64,000 nt of DNA from Tomitella biformata AHU 1821 (GCF_000524475.1 NZ_BAVQ01000023.1:37962-101961); one strand, 5' to 3'. Shown: positions 28,740 to 37,485, counted from the stretch's first letter. Notes: generated from the sequence alone by a model not told the origin. Numbers and translations are program-made.

Positions 28740-29483
28740 TCACGGCCGCAACCCCGCCGCGTACGCGTTGGCCCGGTGCTGGACATCCAACGCGTACTGC
28801 GTCGACATGTTGTAGGTGAACAGCGCTTTCGACCAGCCCTCCGCGGTGGTCATCGTATCCGTGCTGGCGCACAGATAGCGGGCCGTGGTCAGCGCCGCGT
28901 CGTCGATGCTGTCTGGGTCCGCCACGCCGTCGCCGTTCGCGTCGACCCCCCAGCGTTCCCACGTCTCGGGGATGAACTGCGTCGGGCCCAGGGCCCGGTC
29001 GTGGACGGCATCCCCGTCCAGGCGGCCGCCGTCGGTGTCCATAATCAGCGCCACGCCGGGACGGCCATCGAGGGCGATCCCCCGGATCGGCGGCGCGACG
29101 TTTCCATCTGGGCCGACCGACGCGCCGTTGTGGGTGCCATGCCCGCTCTCGACGGAGCCGATCCCGGCGATCGTCGTCCAGCCGACCCCGCACCCCGGGG
29201 CGGACTGGGCCAAGACGGCGGCCGCGAATCCGTAGGCCTCCAGCGCGGTCTGCGAGATCCGCAACTCGTCCGCGAGCGGCGCCGCCCAGTCCGCGAGTTG
29301 GTCGGCGCTGCGGTCCGGGGCCTCGATATCGATCGCCGGCAGCGCCGCGCCCAACGCGGGCGGGCTGAACGTCGGCACCTCGGGAGGCGGGGCCATCGCG
29401 CACGACGCGAGCGCAGAAGCCGCCACCGACAGCACCGCCACCGCCGAGATGAGCTGGACGCCGCGCGCCATGAGGTGAACCAT
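28740..29483 (-). CDS. lpqU: Lipoprotein lytic transglycosylase (LpqU-like)
   Basis: About 247 residues. A lipoprotein signal ends in the lipobox LASC, followed by PPPEVPTFSPPALGAALPAID. The SLT_2-type lytic transglycosylase domain has its catalytic Glu in IGSVESGHG and also shows GPTQFIPETWERWG and a DANGDG calcium-like loop. It cleaves peptidoglycan glycan strands at the cell surface. Upstream ATGs at 29492 and 29471 are alternative starts. In M. tuberculosis lpqU sits between mazG and eno; here eno is next door but mazG is 12 kb away. The start of this gene recurs as two decayed fragments further along. Confidence 0.88.
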   Translation of the reverse strand: MVHLMARGVQLISAVAVLSVAASALASCAMAPPPEVPTFSPPALGAALPAIDIEAPDRSADQLADWAAPLADELRISQTALEAYGFAAAVLAQSAPGCGVGWTTIAGIGSVESGHGTHNGASVGPDGNVAPPIRGIALDGRPGVALIMDTDGGRLDGDAVHDRALGPTQFIPETWERWGVDANGDGVADPDSIDDAALTTARYLCASTDTMTTAEGWSKALFTYNMSTQYALDVQHRANAYAAGLRP

Positions 29484-29545
29484 GCGGGCCATTCTCCCCG
29501 GCCGTGCCCGGCCGCACTGGTCGGGGCGCGGCCGCACCAAAGCAG

Positions 29546-29590
29546 CGCTGTGCCCCTCCGAGATGTTCGTGTTCGCAGAGGGGCACAGCG
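29546..29590 (-). terminator. Hairpin downstream of the first secreted-protein gene
   Basis: Perfect 13-bp arms CGCTGTGCCCCTC / GAGGGGCACAGCG with a 19-base loop lie between lpqU and the secreted gene that ends at 29709. No U-tract is seen. Confidence 0.65.
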
Positions 29591-29708
29591 CGTATTCGCC
29601 CGAAACGTATTTCGTGTCCCGAATTAACTACTGATCCGGGCCTGCGAGTTAGCTTATTGGATTCACACTAAGGCTCTTCCAATGCCATTCATCGGGCCAG
29701 ATCATCGG

Positions 29709-30347
29709 TCAGGAACCGAATAGCATGCTCAGCGATCCGAGGGACCCAAAGGGCGAGCTATCGGAATCCGACCGAATGATCGGCTTCACGGGGAGCGGAT
29801 CACCCGGGGTCGGGTATGTGGCTGGCGGGGCCGATTCCAAGATGTCACCTGCCGGGCTGTAGTGGATCCACCGAACTGAGGGACAATTATCGTTGCCGAC
29901 CTTCGTCTGGCCCAAAATCACGTCGCCATCCTTGAACCCGATGACCACCTTCGCCTCATTTGTCACCATGTCAAACGACGGGTACCACCAGTGGTAAGCG
30001 GTGTTCAGTTTGGTTCCACCGTGCTCCGCGTCGTACGCATGGATCGCCGCAAGCTCCCCAGCTGGCGTCTTACCAGCTTTTCCAGGGTCGATGTAGGTGA
30101 TACCGTCGAACGAGATACTGCTCCACTTAAGACCGCCGGAGATTTTCCCTCCCCAGCTGACTTCCCAACTCTGGGACGAGGGGAAGTAGTTGGCTGCGCA
30201 CACGTAGTCAGCCTTGACATAAGGATCAGGCGCGGGCGCAAGCTCAAAGGGGTCCGCTGACGCCGGCACAGTCATCGCGACACCGACGAAGACGGCACCA
30301 CTGACACTCAGTAACGCGCGGACAAGGCCTTTATTCGCATGATTCAC
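29709..30347 (-). CDS. Small secreted protein with GSLGSL-type tail (copy A)
   Basis: 212 residues. A signal peptide has its likely cleavage at VPASA|DPFE. A beta-rich body with two cysteines (YVCAANYF and DNCPSVRW) ends in the low-complexity tail FGSLGSLSMLFGS. I do not recognise the body. Similar Gly/Ser/Leu/Phe-rich tails end three other secreted proteins in this window (31188, 35418 and 54667), although the bodies differ, which suggests a shared C-terminal targeting or anchoring signal. The GTG start lacks a well-spaced ribosome-binding site. Downstream lies a strong hairpin; upstream lie decayed lpqU fragments. Confidence 0.75.
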   Translation of the reverse strand: MNHANKGLVRALLSVSGAVFVGVAMTVPASADPFELAPAPDPYVKADYVCAANYFPSSQSWEVSWGGKISGGLKWSSISFDGITYIDPGKAGKTPAGELAAIHAYDAEHGGTKLNTAYHWWYPSFDMVTNEAKVVIGFKDGDVILGQTKVGNDNCPSVRWIHYSPAGDILESAPPATYPTPGDPLPVKPIIRSDSDSSPFGSLGSLSMLFGS

Positions 30348-30588
30348 TCCCAGGCTTTTCGTCGGATAGGTTATGTACCATTTTCAACTTGTCCGAACAT
30401 ATCACCCAGATAGCCGCAAATAGGGACCTTCAGCACATAATTGACTCAATTAGTAATTCGTTATTCAAACTAATATGTTGCAGACAAACGTCCAGTTAGT
30501 GCATGTCACGGAATGACCCCCGCTGCCGTAATGATCAAGTCAATCGTCCTGGAATCTGCACGGGCGGTTCCGTGTGGCATCGCGCCCT

Positions 30589-30714
30589 GATAGCGGCGCT
30601 ACGGACCGGAGCCTCAAGGTCGTGGCCCGGTGTGCCGAGCCCACAGCGCGCGAGCCTCAACCTCGGAGCCTCAGGAGGCGGGACGGTCATGCAAGGGGAG
30701 CACAGCGACGAAGA
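30589..30714 (-). pseudogene. Decayed fragment of the lpqU 5' region (copy 1)
   Basis: The minus-strand translation here reads CMTVPPPEAP and, further on, HDLEAPVRSA. It lines up with CAMAPPPEVP and IDIEAPDRSA of LpqU, from the lipobox onwards. The DNA matches lpqU over about 120 bp (for example GAGGCGGGAC against GAGGCGGGGC). It lacks the catalytic domain and has no usable start. Confidence 0.7.
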
Positions 30715-30779
30715 CCGCACCTTGCGCTACCCGCTCCGAAGCCCTCTTTCGGGTGCCCAAACGTAGTGCGCAACGGCCG

Positions 30780-30975
30780 GCACCTGCCCAAGCCAGTCCC
30801 GCCAGCCTTCTCGAACATGGCTGCGCACAAGCTCCGGCTCGGAGCCTGGATATCGATCGCCTGCAGTGCCGCGCCCAAGGCGAGCGAACTAAAGGTCAGC
30901 ACCTCGGGGCGCGGAAACAGCGTGCTGGGCGCAGCTACCACCAGCAGCACACCGGATCCACCGCAGGCGACGCTC
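30780..30975 (-). pseudogene. Decayed fragment of the lpqU 5' region (copy 2)
   Basis: The minus-strand translation includes RPEVLTFSSLALGAALQAID followed by IQAPSRS, which aligns closely with PPEVPTFSPPALGAALPAID then IEAPDRS of LpqU. The DNA contains GATATCGATCGCC exactly as in lpqU. Only the N-terminal part remains; the transglycosylase domain is missing. It lies just upstream of copy B of the secreted genes, mirroring the lpqU/copy A order. Confidence 0.75.
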
Positions 30976-31094
30976 CGCGAGCATCCTGGCGACTGGTCGC
31001 TGTCCGGTTGTGGCACCTGCTGTGTGCGATGTCGGTGCGGATGCTGGCGGAGACTCCTTATATAGCCGCGGGGATCACCGCGCCAGGCTCGGAC

Positions 31095-31135
31095 ATGAGA
31101 CTGGGCCCCAGCTTTACGCTGGGGCCCAGTCTCAT
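31095..31135 (-). terminator. Strong terminator after secreted-protein gene B
   Basis: Perfect 18-bp arms (ATGAGACTGGGCCCCAGC and its complement) around a TTTAC loop lie 53 bp past the stop at 31188. Confidence 0.85.
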
Positions 31136-31187
31136 TCATCAGAAGCTCAGCAAGGCCACGCGATCAGCGCAGATCTGCCGACACTTC

Positions 31188-32000
31188 TCAGGAGAGGCCG
31201 CCGAACAGGTTCGTCAGCGCCGCCAACGGGCTGGCCTGTGCGGGGACGGCCGCGGGGGCGACGAGCTCGAAGTCCGTGGTGGTGCAGCCGAAGACGAAGC
31301 CGTCAACCGCGACGCCCGTGGCAGCGTTCTCCTTGGTCTGCTGAACTCCGTACTCGATCAGCGTGGCATCCGGGTTCATCGCGATGATGTTCTTGAGGGT
31401 GGTGCGCTCATTGCGCGGCAGGGCCTCGCCATCACGGACACCCTCGACGCCACGGATATCCCGAGTCACCCAGTACTGGTCGCTATCCCCAGGCGTAGCC
31501 GTCAGCCACTTGCTGCCATCCCCATTTGCCGGCGTCCAGACGATGGTGGCGAAGCCATCACCCTCGGTGTCGTAGTTGGCACCCAGGATGCGCAGCTGCA
31601 GTGCGGGGGCTGCGCCGTCGGTCAGGTACGAGTACCCGATGTCGGTCAGCTTGCCCTGCGCGTCGACGAGGGTGGAAAGCTTGACGCCCGCGGCATTCTT
31701 GTACAGCGAGGTGCCCTTGTTCGACTGCTCGAAGGTGAGCGCGCCGGCTCCGAGCGGGCCGTCGGTGACCGCACCAATGGTGGCGGCAGTCTCATCGCCG
31801 GGGGTGCTCCAGCCATTCAGCTTGTCCGGCGTCGTGTACTCAACGGTGCTGCAGTCGCCCACGCCGCCGCCGCCGCCGCCGATCGAGCCGCTCAGGCTGC
31901 CGAGGTCCGGCGCAGCGCCAGCCGAAGTCGCCAGGCCCAGCACGAGCGCGCCGGAGAAGAAAGTGGACGCGGCAATGCCCGCAACCTTATTGAAACGCAT
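31188..32000 (-). CDS. Secreted protein with LFGGLS tail (copy B)
   Basis: 270 residues. A signal peptide (cleavage near TSAGAA|PDLG) is followed by a Gly/Ser-rich linker LGSLSGSIGGGGGG. A body of about 210 residues with the look of a beta-jelly-roll has two cysteines (GDCSTVEY, FGCTTTDF), and the tail is PLAALTNLFGGLS. The body is not similar to copies A, C or D, but the upstream 600-800 bp are clearly related to those of copy C at 35418. The ATG follows AAAGG. It probably acts outside the cytoplasmic membrane; carbohydrate binding is a guess from the fold impression. Confidence 0.8.
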   Translation of the reverse strand: MRFNKVAGIAASTFFSGALVLGLATSAGAAPDLGSLSGSIGGGGGGVGDCSTVEYTTPDKLNGWSTPGDETAATIGAVTDGPLGAGALTFEQSNKGTSLYKNAAGVKLSTLVDAQGKLTDIGYSYLTDGAAPALQLRILGANYDTEGDGFATIVWTPANGDGSKWLTATPGDSDQYWVTRDIRGVEGVRDGEALPRNERTTLKNIIAMNPDATLIEYGVQQTKENAATGVAVDGFVFGCTTTDFELVAPAAVPAQASPLAALTNLFGGLS

Positions 32001-32834
32001 CTTTCAAACCTTTCATCGCAGCCCCCCGAATCAGGTCGGCTGTCCAGTAATCGGCTGGCGCGATGAATTCGCTCCAGCCGGAAGCACCAGAAGGACATTA
32101 ACAGCTTCCCCTCCCGGAAAAAAGCCTGCATGCTAGGTCCGGCCTAAAGGATGAGTGGGTGTCAACCGAATGGATGACATGCACGTTAATGGTTCCGGAC
32201 TGCAAATTGTCGGGTCTGAGACCGCATATCTAGTCCATGCATGACGGCACGAGGAGCGCTCCCGCCTGCTCGGCACGCGAGGCAAGGCACCTCCCCGGCC
32301 TCACACTCAGCAACCCGAAACTCGCTAGATTCCTCTCCTACCACCGCATATGCGATACGGATGGCGTCGCATGCCGCGACGTGCAGACCCCACCGGTCCG
32401 CGCGACGGCTGGGCCTGCCTTCGCTTCACAGAGAGCGTGGAAGCGCTCGGTTATTCGGACCAAACCGGGAAACTAGTTGAATGCTGCACCAACATGAAAA
32501 ACCTGAAAGCGGCCAACCACCCATACAATCATCTGCGACTAGGGCCGCTACGACTTCTCTCCGCAACCTACACCAATGCCCCCCTAATTAGTTATCTAAG
32601 TGAATAACTTTCACGAAAAGACGAACCGTCAGCCACCCAAAGGGGCAATATTCGAATACGATTGAAAGACATTCGAACGTCCAAGACCCACCTCCGACAT
32701 ACGCCTATGACATTGGCCACACCGGCGTCACGGGCCCACAATCGGGACGTAACTCCCCTTCGCGTCGCCAACGGCCAGGCCTTGCCGCCACCCCATCGCC
32801 GACTCGCGGCGGCACACTGTTAACTTTTATGCTC
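32001..32834. repeat. Upstream region shared with secreted gene C (repeat U)
   Basis: No credible gene is seen in these 830 bp, which are AT-richer than the surroundings. Short blocks match the region upstream of copy C in the same order: GTCCGGCCTAAAG (32132-32144 against about 36217-36229), CTCGGCACGCG (about 32260 against 36380), CTAGTTGAA (about 32473 against 36598) and ATTCG-ACGTCCA (about 32671 against 36800). This indicates a diverged duplication. Confidence 0.6.
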
Positions 32835-32853
32835 AGAGCCAAGCCTTGCCTTA
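32835..32853 (-). promoter_or_regulatory. Possible IdeR/DtxR iron box upstream of efeO
   Basis: The complement reads TAAGGCAAGGCTTGGCTCT and matches the IdeR consensus TTAGGTTAGGCTAACCTAA at about 11 of 19 positions. It lies 25 bp before the efeO start. The match is partial, mainly in one half site, but the location fits an iron-uptake operon. Confidence 0.35.
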
Positions 32854-32877
32854 CCATCGGCACCTCAAGGAGCCCGC

Positions 32878-33810
32878 ATGAACCGCACGCGCACGCTGTC
32901 CGTGACCACATTCCGCGTCGCCGCGGGCACTATCGGAGCCTTCGCGGTGCTGGCGGCCACCGTCGCCTGCAGCTCCGCGGACACCACAACGGCCACGGGG
33001 ACCTCCAAGAGCGCCGCGACCAGCACAGCGGCGGTGGCCGATCCCGCGGCGTTCGCGGCGGTGCTCACCACCGGCGAGAATGCGTACGCGGAGTACATCC
33101 GCGTCCAGGTCGCCGAGCTGACCACCGGCGTCGACGCGCTCGCCGCAGCCATTGCCGCCGGCGATGTGGCCGCCGCGCAGCAGGCCTATGCCGACGCGCG
33201 CATCCCGTGGGAGCGCATCGAGCCGGTCGCGGAGTCCTTCACCGACGGCGAGGACAGCCTCGACGAGGCGATCGACGCGCGCGACGGGGATGTGGACGCC
33301 GCCGATTGGACGGGCTTCCACCCCATTGAGAAGGGCCTGTTCGAGGCGCAGTCCGTGGCTGGCCTTGCGCCGCTCGCCACAGGCCTGCAGGAGGACGTGG
33401 CGAAGCTCAGCGCGCTAGTCGCCAATCTCGAGTATGAGTCCGACGACATCGCCATGGGCGCCGGCGAACTGCTGAACGAGGTCTCGCAGACGAAGGTGCA
33501 GGGCGAGGAGGAGCGCTACTCGCGCATCGACCTGCTGGATATGCAGGCCAACGTCGAGGGCTCGGAGGCCGCGTACGCCACCATCGCCCCGGCCCTGGTG
33601 ATGATCGACCCGGAACTCGCCGCGACCATCTCCGAGCGGTTCGCCGCGCTGCACGCCGCGTTGGACAAGCATCGCAGCCCCGGCACCGTCGGCGGCTTCA
33701 TCCTGTTCCCCGAGCTGTCCACTGCCGACCAGCGTGAGCTCGCGGACGCTGTCACCGCCACCAAGGAGCCTCTCGCGGACGGGGCTGGCCAGGTCGCGGC
33801 GGCCCGATGA
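32878..33810 (+). CDS. efeO: Iron uptake lipoprotein EfeO (imelysin family)
   Basis: 310 residues. A signal peptide ends in a lipobox-like AATVAC followed by a Ser/Thr/Ala linker. The rest is the all-helical M75/imelysin domain, with the conserved metal motif HPIEKGLF (HxxE) near residue 147. EfeO is the periplasmic iron-binding component of the EfeUOB system. A ribosome-binding site AAGGAG precedes the ATG, and the stop overlaps efeB by 4 bases (ATGA). No efeU permease gene lies in the window, so the set is incomplete here or uses another permease. Confidence 0.93.
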   Translation: MNRTRTLSVTTFRVAAGTIGAFAVLAATVACSSADTTTATGTSKSAATSTAAVADPAAFAAVLTTGENAYAEYIRVQVAELTTGVDALAAAIAAGDVAAAQQAYADARIPWERIEPVAESFTDGEDSLDEAIDARDGDVDAADWTGFHPIEKGLFEAQSVAGLAPLATGLQEDVAKLSALVANLEYESDDIAMGAGELLNEVSQTKVQGEEERYSRIDLLDMQANVEGSEAAYATIAPALVMIDPELAATISERFAALHAALDKHRSPGTVGGFILFPELSTADQRELADAVTATKEPLADGAGQVAAAR

Positions 33811-35093
33811 GTGGAGGCCCCAGATCCCAGGCCCCCAGCAGCCAGGGCCCCGCTAGCCAGGGCCGCGGCGTCAGCCGTCGGGGCTTCCTCGGCGGTCTCG
33901 GGCTGACCGGCGCCGGTCTAGCCGTCGGCGCGGCGGCCGGGGCATCCCTGAGCTCGAACGGGTCGGCCGACGAGAGCGCCGCTGTCACTGCCTTCCACGG
34001 CGACCGCCAAGCGGGCATCACCACGCCGGCCCAGCAGCGCATGATGTTCGGCGCCTTCGACGTCGCGGGCGCCGACAAGGCCCAACTGCGGGAGTTGTTG
34101 TCCCGGTGGAGCGCCGCGGCCGCGCTCATGACGCGCGGGCTGCCGGTGGGGCCCACCGAGGCCGCGCCGGGCAGTCCGCCCGTGGACACCGGCGAGGCCG
34201 TCGGCCTCGGGCCCGGCGGCCTGACGATCACCGTCGGTTTCGGGGCCTCCCTTTTCGACGGGCGATTCGGCCTCGCCGACCACCTGCCCGACGCGCTCGC
34301 GCCCCTGCCCCCTCTACCCGGGGACACCGTCCTAGATCCGGCGATCAGCGGCGGCGACCTGTGCGTGCAGGCTTGCGCCTCCGACCCGCAGGTCGCGTTC
34401 CACGTGCTGCGCAATTTCGCCCGCATGGGCCGCGGGACCGTGACGACGCGCTGGATGCAGGAGGGCTTCGGCCGCGCGTCGAGCACCTCCGCAGACCAGA
34501 AGACCCCGCGCAATCTGTTCGGCTTCAAGGACGGGACGAACAACACCAAGACCGACGACGAGTTCCGCGACTGGGTGTGGGTCGACGATTCCGCCGACCA
34601 GCCGTGGATGCAGGGCGGCAGCTATCTGGTCACCCGCAAGATCGCCATGAGCATCGAGACCTGGGACTCGGACGCCATCGCCGACCAAGAGCGCGTGTTC
34701 GGCCGGGTGAAGGGATCCGGCGCGCCGCTGGGGCACACGGGCGAGTTCGACGAGATCTCGCTGACTGCGCCCGGACCCGACGGCACGCCCGCCATCGATC
34801 CGAATTCCCATGTGGCCCTCGCCCACCCGGACAATAATGCCGGGGTCAAGCTGCTGCGGCGGTCCTATAATTATACCGGCGGGATCAACCCGGCCACCGG
34901 CCACCTCGACGCCGGACTGTTCTTCATCGCCTATCAGCGCGACCCGCACACGCAGTTCGCGGCACTGCAGCGCCAGCTCGGGCGCCGCGACAACCTCAAT
35001 GAGTACATCAAGCACCTGTCCAGCTCGGTGTTCGCATGCCCGCCCGGCGTGCGCGGCGGGGGCGACTACTGGGGCAGCGAGCTGCTCGCCTAG
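33807..35093 (+). CDS. efeB: Tat-exported Dyp-type heme peroxidase EfeB
   Basis: 428 residues. A twin-arginine signal SRRGFLGGLGLTGAGLAVG leads to a Dyp-type peroxidase. The catalytic-Asp motif is FGFKDGTNN, and the proximal heme His is most likely that of SHVALAHPDNN. EfeB acts outside the membrane with EfeO, probably oxidising ferrous iron or releasing it from heme. It is translationally coupled to efeO. A degraded partial copy of this gene lies 1.8 kb downstream, after secreted-protein gene C. Confidence 0.94.
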   Translation: MSGGPRSQAPSSQGPASQGRGVSRRGFLGGLGLTGAGLAVGAAAGASLSSNGSADESAAVTAFHGDRQAGITTPAQQRMMFGAFDVAGADKAQLRELLSRWSAAAALMTRGLPVGPTEAAPGSPPVDTGEAVGLGPGGLTITVGFGASLFDGRFGLADHLPDALAPLPPLPGDTVLDPAISGGDLCVQACASDPQVAFHVLRNFARMGRGTVTTRWMQEGFGRASSTSADQKTPRNLFGFKDGTNNTKTDDEFRDWVWVDDSADQPWMQGGSYLVTRKIAMSIETWDSDAIADQERVFGRVKGSGAPLGHTGEFDEISLTAPGPDGTPAIDPNSHVALAHPDNNAGVKLLRRSYNYTGGINPATGHLDAGLFFIAYQRDPHTQFAALQRQLGRRDNLNEYIKHLSSSVFACPPGVRGGGDYWGSELLA

Positions 35094-35322
35094 TAGAAGG
35101 GTGGGCCCGACCCGACACGAAACCGTCGAACATCTCACATTGCCACTGGCGTCTGCCGGACGACGCGCGAATCTGTCAACGCGGCCCCTATGCAGAAAAA
35201 CTCGATGTCGTGGTTGGCACCCGCGACCGTCGCCACGTCATTGGTGACCGCGGGCCGAAGGAACCAGCGCACTAGGTCCACTGGTTCGAAAGCCCAGCCA
35301 GCCAACCAGATTGCTGAACGCA

Positions 35323-35359
35323 ATACTGGGTCCCAGCGCAATGCGCTGGGACCCAGTAT
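35323..35359. terminator. Strong hairpin between efeB and secreted gene C
   Basis: Perfect 18-bp arms starting ATACTGGGTCCCAGCGCA with a one-base formal loop lie between the convergent efeB and copy C genes, and can stop transcription from both sides. Confidence 0.85.
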
Positions 35360-35417
35360 CCGTCAGTGCCACTCAAGTGTGGTGGGCAAATATGAGCGCC
35401 ACACTACTTGCGTCAGA

Positions 35418-36041
35418 TCAGCCCTCGAGGCCGGGAAGCAAGTTTCCCAGGCTTCCGCCACCCAAGCTTCCGAAGATGCTATCGGGGCTGTCGGAGCCGT
35501 CTTCGGTGGTCGGGCAGCCGGTGACGGTGATCGTTACGACTTTTTGGTAGATGTCATCCGTATGCAGGACCCCGCCCTGGTACACGCCGAACTCGACCTC
35601 GTGCGTGCCAGTCTCATTCCGCTCCACGCCAGGCAGCGTCTTAACTTCGTCCGTGTTTGCGGTGGGAACAATACGGGACTCGGTCAGGTCGACGGTGGCC
35701 TCGTTGGCGGCAACCGGGTAGGGATTGGCCCTACCTGCGATGGCGTCGGCGATGGCCTGGTTGCTAACGACCACCGGGCGATACGCGGGGCGCGGGGCGC
35801 TGATATTGAAGTTGGCGTCCTCGCCGTCGACTCGGTAGTCAGCGCGCCAGTTCGACCGCCCATCCGACAGGTCCGTGAGCTCAAACGTGGCGGTGCAGTC
35901 ACCGTTGTCAGTCGCGGCGATCTCGAAACGATTTGGCTCGACGATCGGCTCAGCAGCCCCGGCGATGCCGGGGAAGATCAGCGAGCCAGCCAGGGCCACG
36001 GCGCCAACGCCAGCGAGGAGCGGGGTGCGGAATGCACGCAT
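35418..36041 (-). CDS. Secreted protein with FGSLGGGSLGNLL tail (copy C)
   Basis: 207 residues. A signal peptide (cleavage near GIAGAA|EPIV) precedes a beta-sandwich-like body with two cysteines (GDCTATFEL and TGCPTTEDG). The acidic tail contains SIFGSLGGGSLGNLLPGLEG. The body resembles an immunoglobulin-like or fibronectin-like domain by strand pattern only. The shared features with copies A, B and D are size, signal peptide, the Gly/Ser/Leu/Phe tail and a strong hairpin just past the stop. Its upstream region is homologous to that of copy B. Confidence 0.8.
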   Translation of the reverse strand: MRAFRTPLLAGVGAVALAGSLIFPGIAGAAEPIVEPNRFEIAATDNGDCTATFELTDLSDGRSNWRADYRVDGEDANFNISAPRPAYRPVVVSNQAIADAIAGRANPYPVAANEATVDLTESRIVPTANTDEVKTLPGVERNETGTHEVEFGVYQGGVLHTDDIYQKVVTITVTGCPTTEDGSDSPDSIFGSLGGGSLGNLLPGLEG

Positions 36042-36890
36042 TCAGATCACAACTCTTTCTGTTCATTCAGACGGATCCAGATCGTCCGTTTGGAGAAAAT
36101 TACCGAAAAATATCAACTGTCCAGCAGATTTCCAGAGCGATAAATTTCGCCCCGGGCTGCAAATCCAAACAGAACAATAACATGCACCTCACGAGAAAAG
36201 ACTCTTCAGGCAAAGTCCGGCCTAAAGTATGATGCGGTGCCGGATGAATCAATACCATGCCCTATGATGAAATTTTCAAGCAGCAAAGATCCGCTCTCAC
36301 CCCGGCCTCAGCGGGCCCCTGCCACCCGAAGAACCGCATTCGCAGGCGGCGGATGAGGGGACACTGACACCGAAGGCCACTCGGCACGCGGGCCCAGGCA
36401 CCGCCTCCGACCCCCTACCCAGCGGCCGCACACGCCGCAGTGGACCCGCACAATATCTTATCTACCACTGGTTACGCGACAAGGCGGGTGCCCAGCCCGC
36501 GACCTGCTGAGGTCACAGCCTCGCGTGACGGCAAGCATCGCATGCACTTCACCCACGAGGAGCGGGCGCGCCCAACCGGCAGGGCCATACCTGACACCTA
36601 GTTGAACACTTGACCACTATAAAATCTCCGTTGCAGATTCTTGGATCGCACATCGGCAATTCACATAAAATGCAATACAAATTTGATTTTCACCTCCGTG
36701 AACCACACCACCGGCAGTTGGCCATCCAAATAAATCATTTCTCCAGGAAGCCCAGGACCCAACCGTCCAGAAGGTGGACATTTCCATACCCACCGAGGGG
36801 AATTCGGACGTCCAGGATCAAACTTCCCGCCGCGATTAGGTGATATTGATCAGTATTATCTGAGGTCCATAAAGCCCGAGTACGCTGCCT
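36042..36890. repeat. Upstream region of secreted gene C (repeat U')
   Basis: 850 bp without a credible gene, with AT-rich stretches at 36090-36200 and 36600-36850. It matches the region upstream of copy B in ordered short blocks, including GGCCGGAC and CTGGACAG on the minus strand, close to the gene start. It is bounded on the far side by the decayed efeB copy, just as repeat U is bounded by efeO-efeB. Confidence 0.6.
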
Positions 36891-36919
36891 CGATTCTGCG
36901 CACGGGAGCGGGCCCGGCG

Positions 36920-37438
36920 CCCAGTGTCGGCGTCGCCGTCGCGCCGCCGGGAGTCCCCTCGTGGGACACCCACGGTCCCGCATCGCACAAGCTCGACCAC
37001 GCTGTCGGACTAGGAACCGCTCCCTCTCCGGCGCGTGTCGGCACGCTGCTAATTCTCACCCTCCAAACCCCGCAGGTCACGGTCCACGTATTACGCAGTT
37101 TCGCCCGCATGGGCCGCTGAGCCGTGACGATGCGCAGGATGCAGGAGGGCTTCGGCCGTGCGTCGAGCATCTCCGGGGACCAGGAGTGGATGCGGGGCGG
37201 CAGCTACCTCGTCGCCCGCAAGATCGCCATGAGCATCGAGACGTGGGACTCGGACGCCCTCGCCTACCAGGAACGCGTGTCCGACGGCACGCCCGCCATG
37301 CACCCGAATTCCTATGTGGCCCTGACACACCCGGACAACAACGCCGGGGTCAACACCTGTCCAGCTCGGCATTCGCGTGCCCGCCCGGCATGCGGGGCGA
37401 GGTCGACTACTGGGGCAGCGCTCTCCTGGGCCGGTGAC
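36920..37438 (+). pseudogene. Decayed, internally deleted copy of efeB
   Basis: From about 37070 the DNA is nearly identical to efeB in several blocks, for example TTCGCCCGCATGGGCCGC, ATCGCCATGAGCATCGAGAC and CACCTGTCCAGCTCGG. Three internal segments present in efeB are missing. An in-frame TGA replaces the glycine codon in RMGRGTVT. Weaker similarity reaches back to about 36920 (CCGGGAGTCCCCTCGTGG against CCGGGCAGTCCGCCCGTGG). There is no Tat signal and no efeO copy. Confidence 0.85.
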
Positions 37439-37449
37439 TGGACTCGCGA

Positions 37450-37478
37450 TTGACGGACTAAGTCACGTTCCTTAATGT
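37450..37478 (+). promoter_or_regulatory. Sigma-70-type promoter of the tetR-tauD operon
   Basis: TTGACG (-35) and TAATGT (-10) are 17 bases apart. The -10 ends 7 bases before the ATG at 37486, so the transcript is probably leaderless. The promoter directly abuts the end of the decayed efeB copy. Confidence 0.65.
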
Positions 37479-37485
37479 GGCCGTT

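Noticed and set aside
30630..32066. A 478-codon plus-strand frame across the secreted gene B region
   Set aside because: It runs antisense to a clear signal-peptide gene and through a strong hairpin; its sequence is the Arg/Ala-rich type of GC-shadow frames.
32237..32476. Possible small gene in repeat U
   Set aside because: There is no ribosome-binding site, the frame is not kept in the homologous U' region, and the sequence shows no protein-like pattern.
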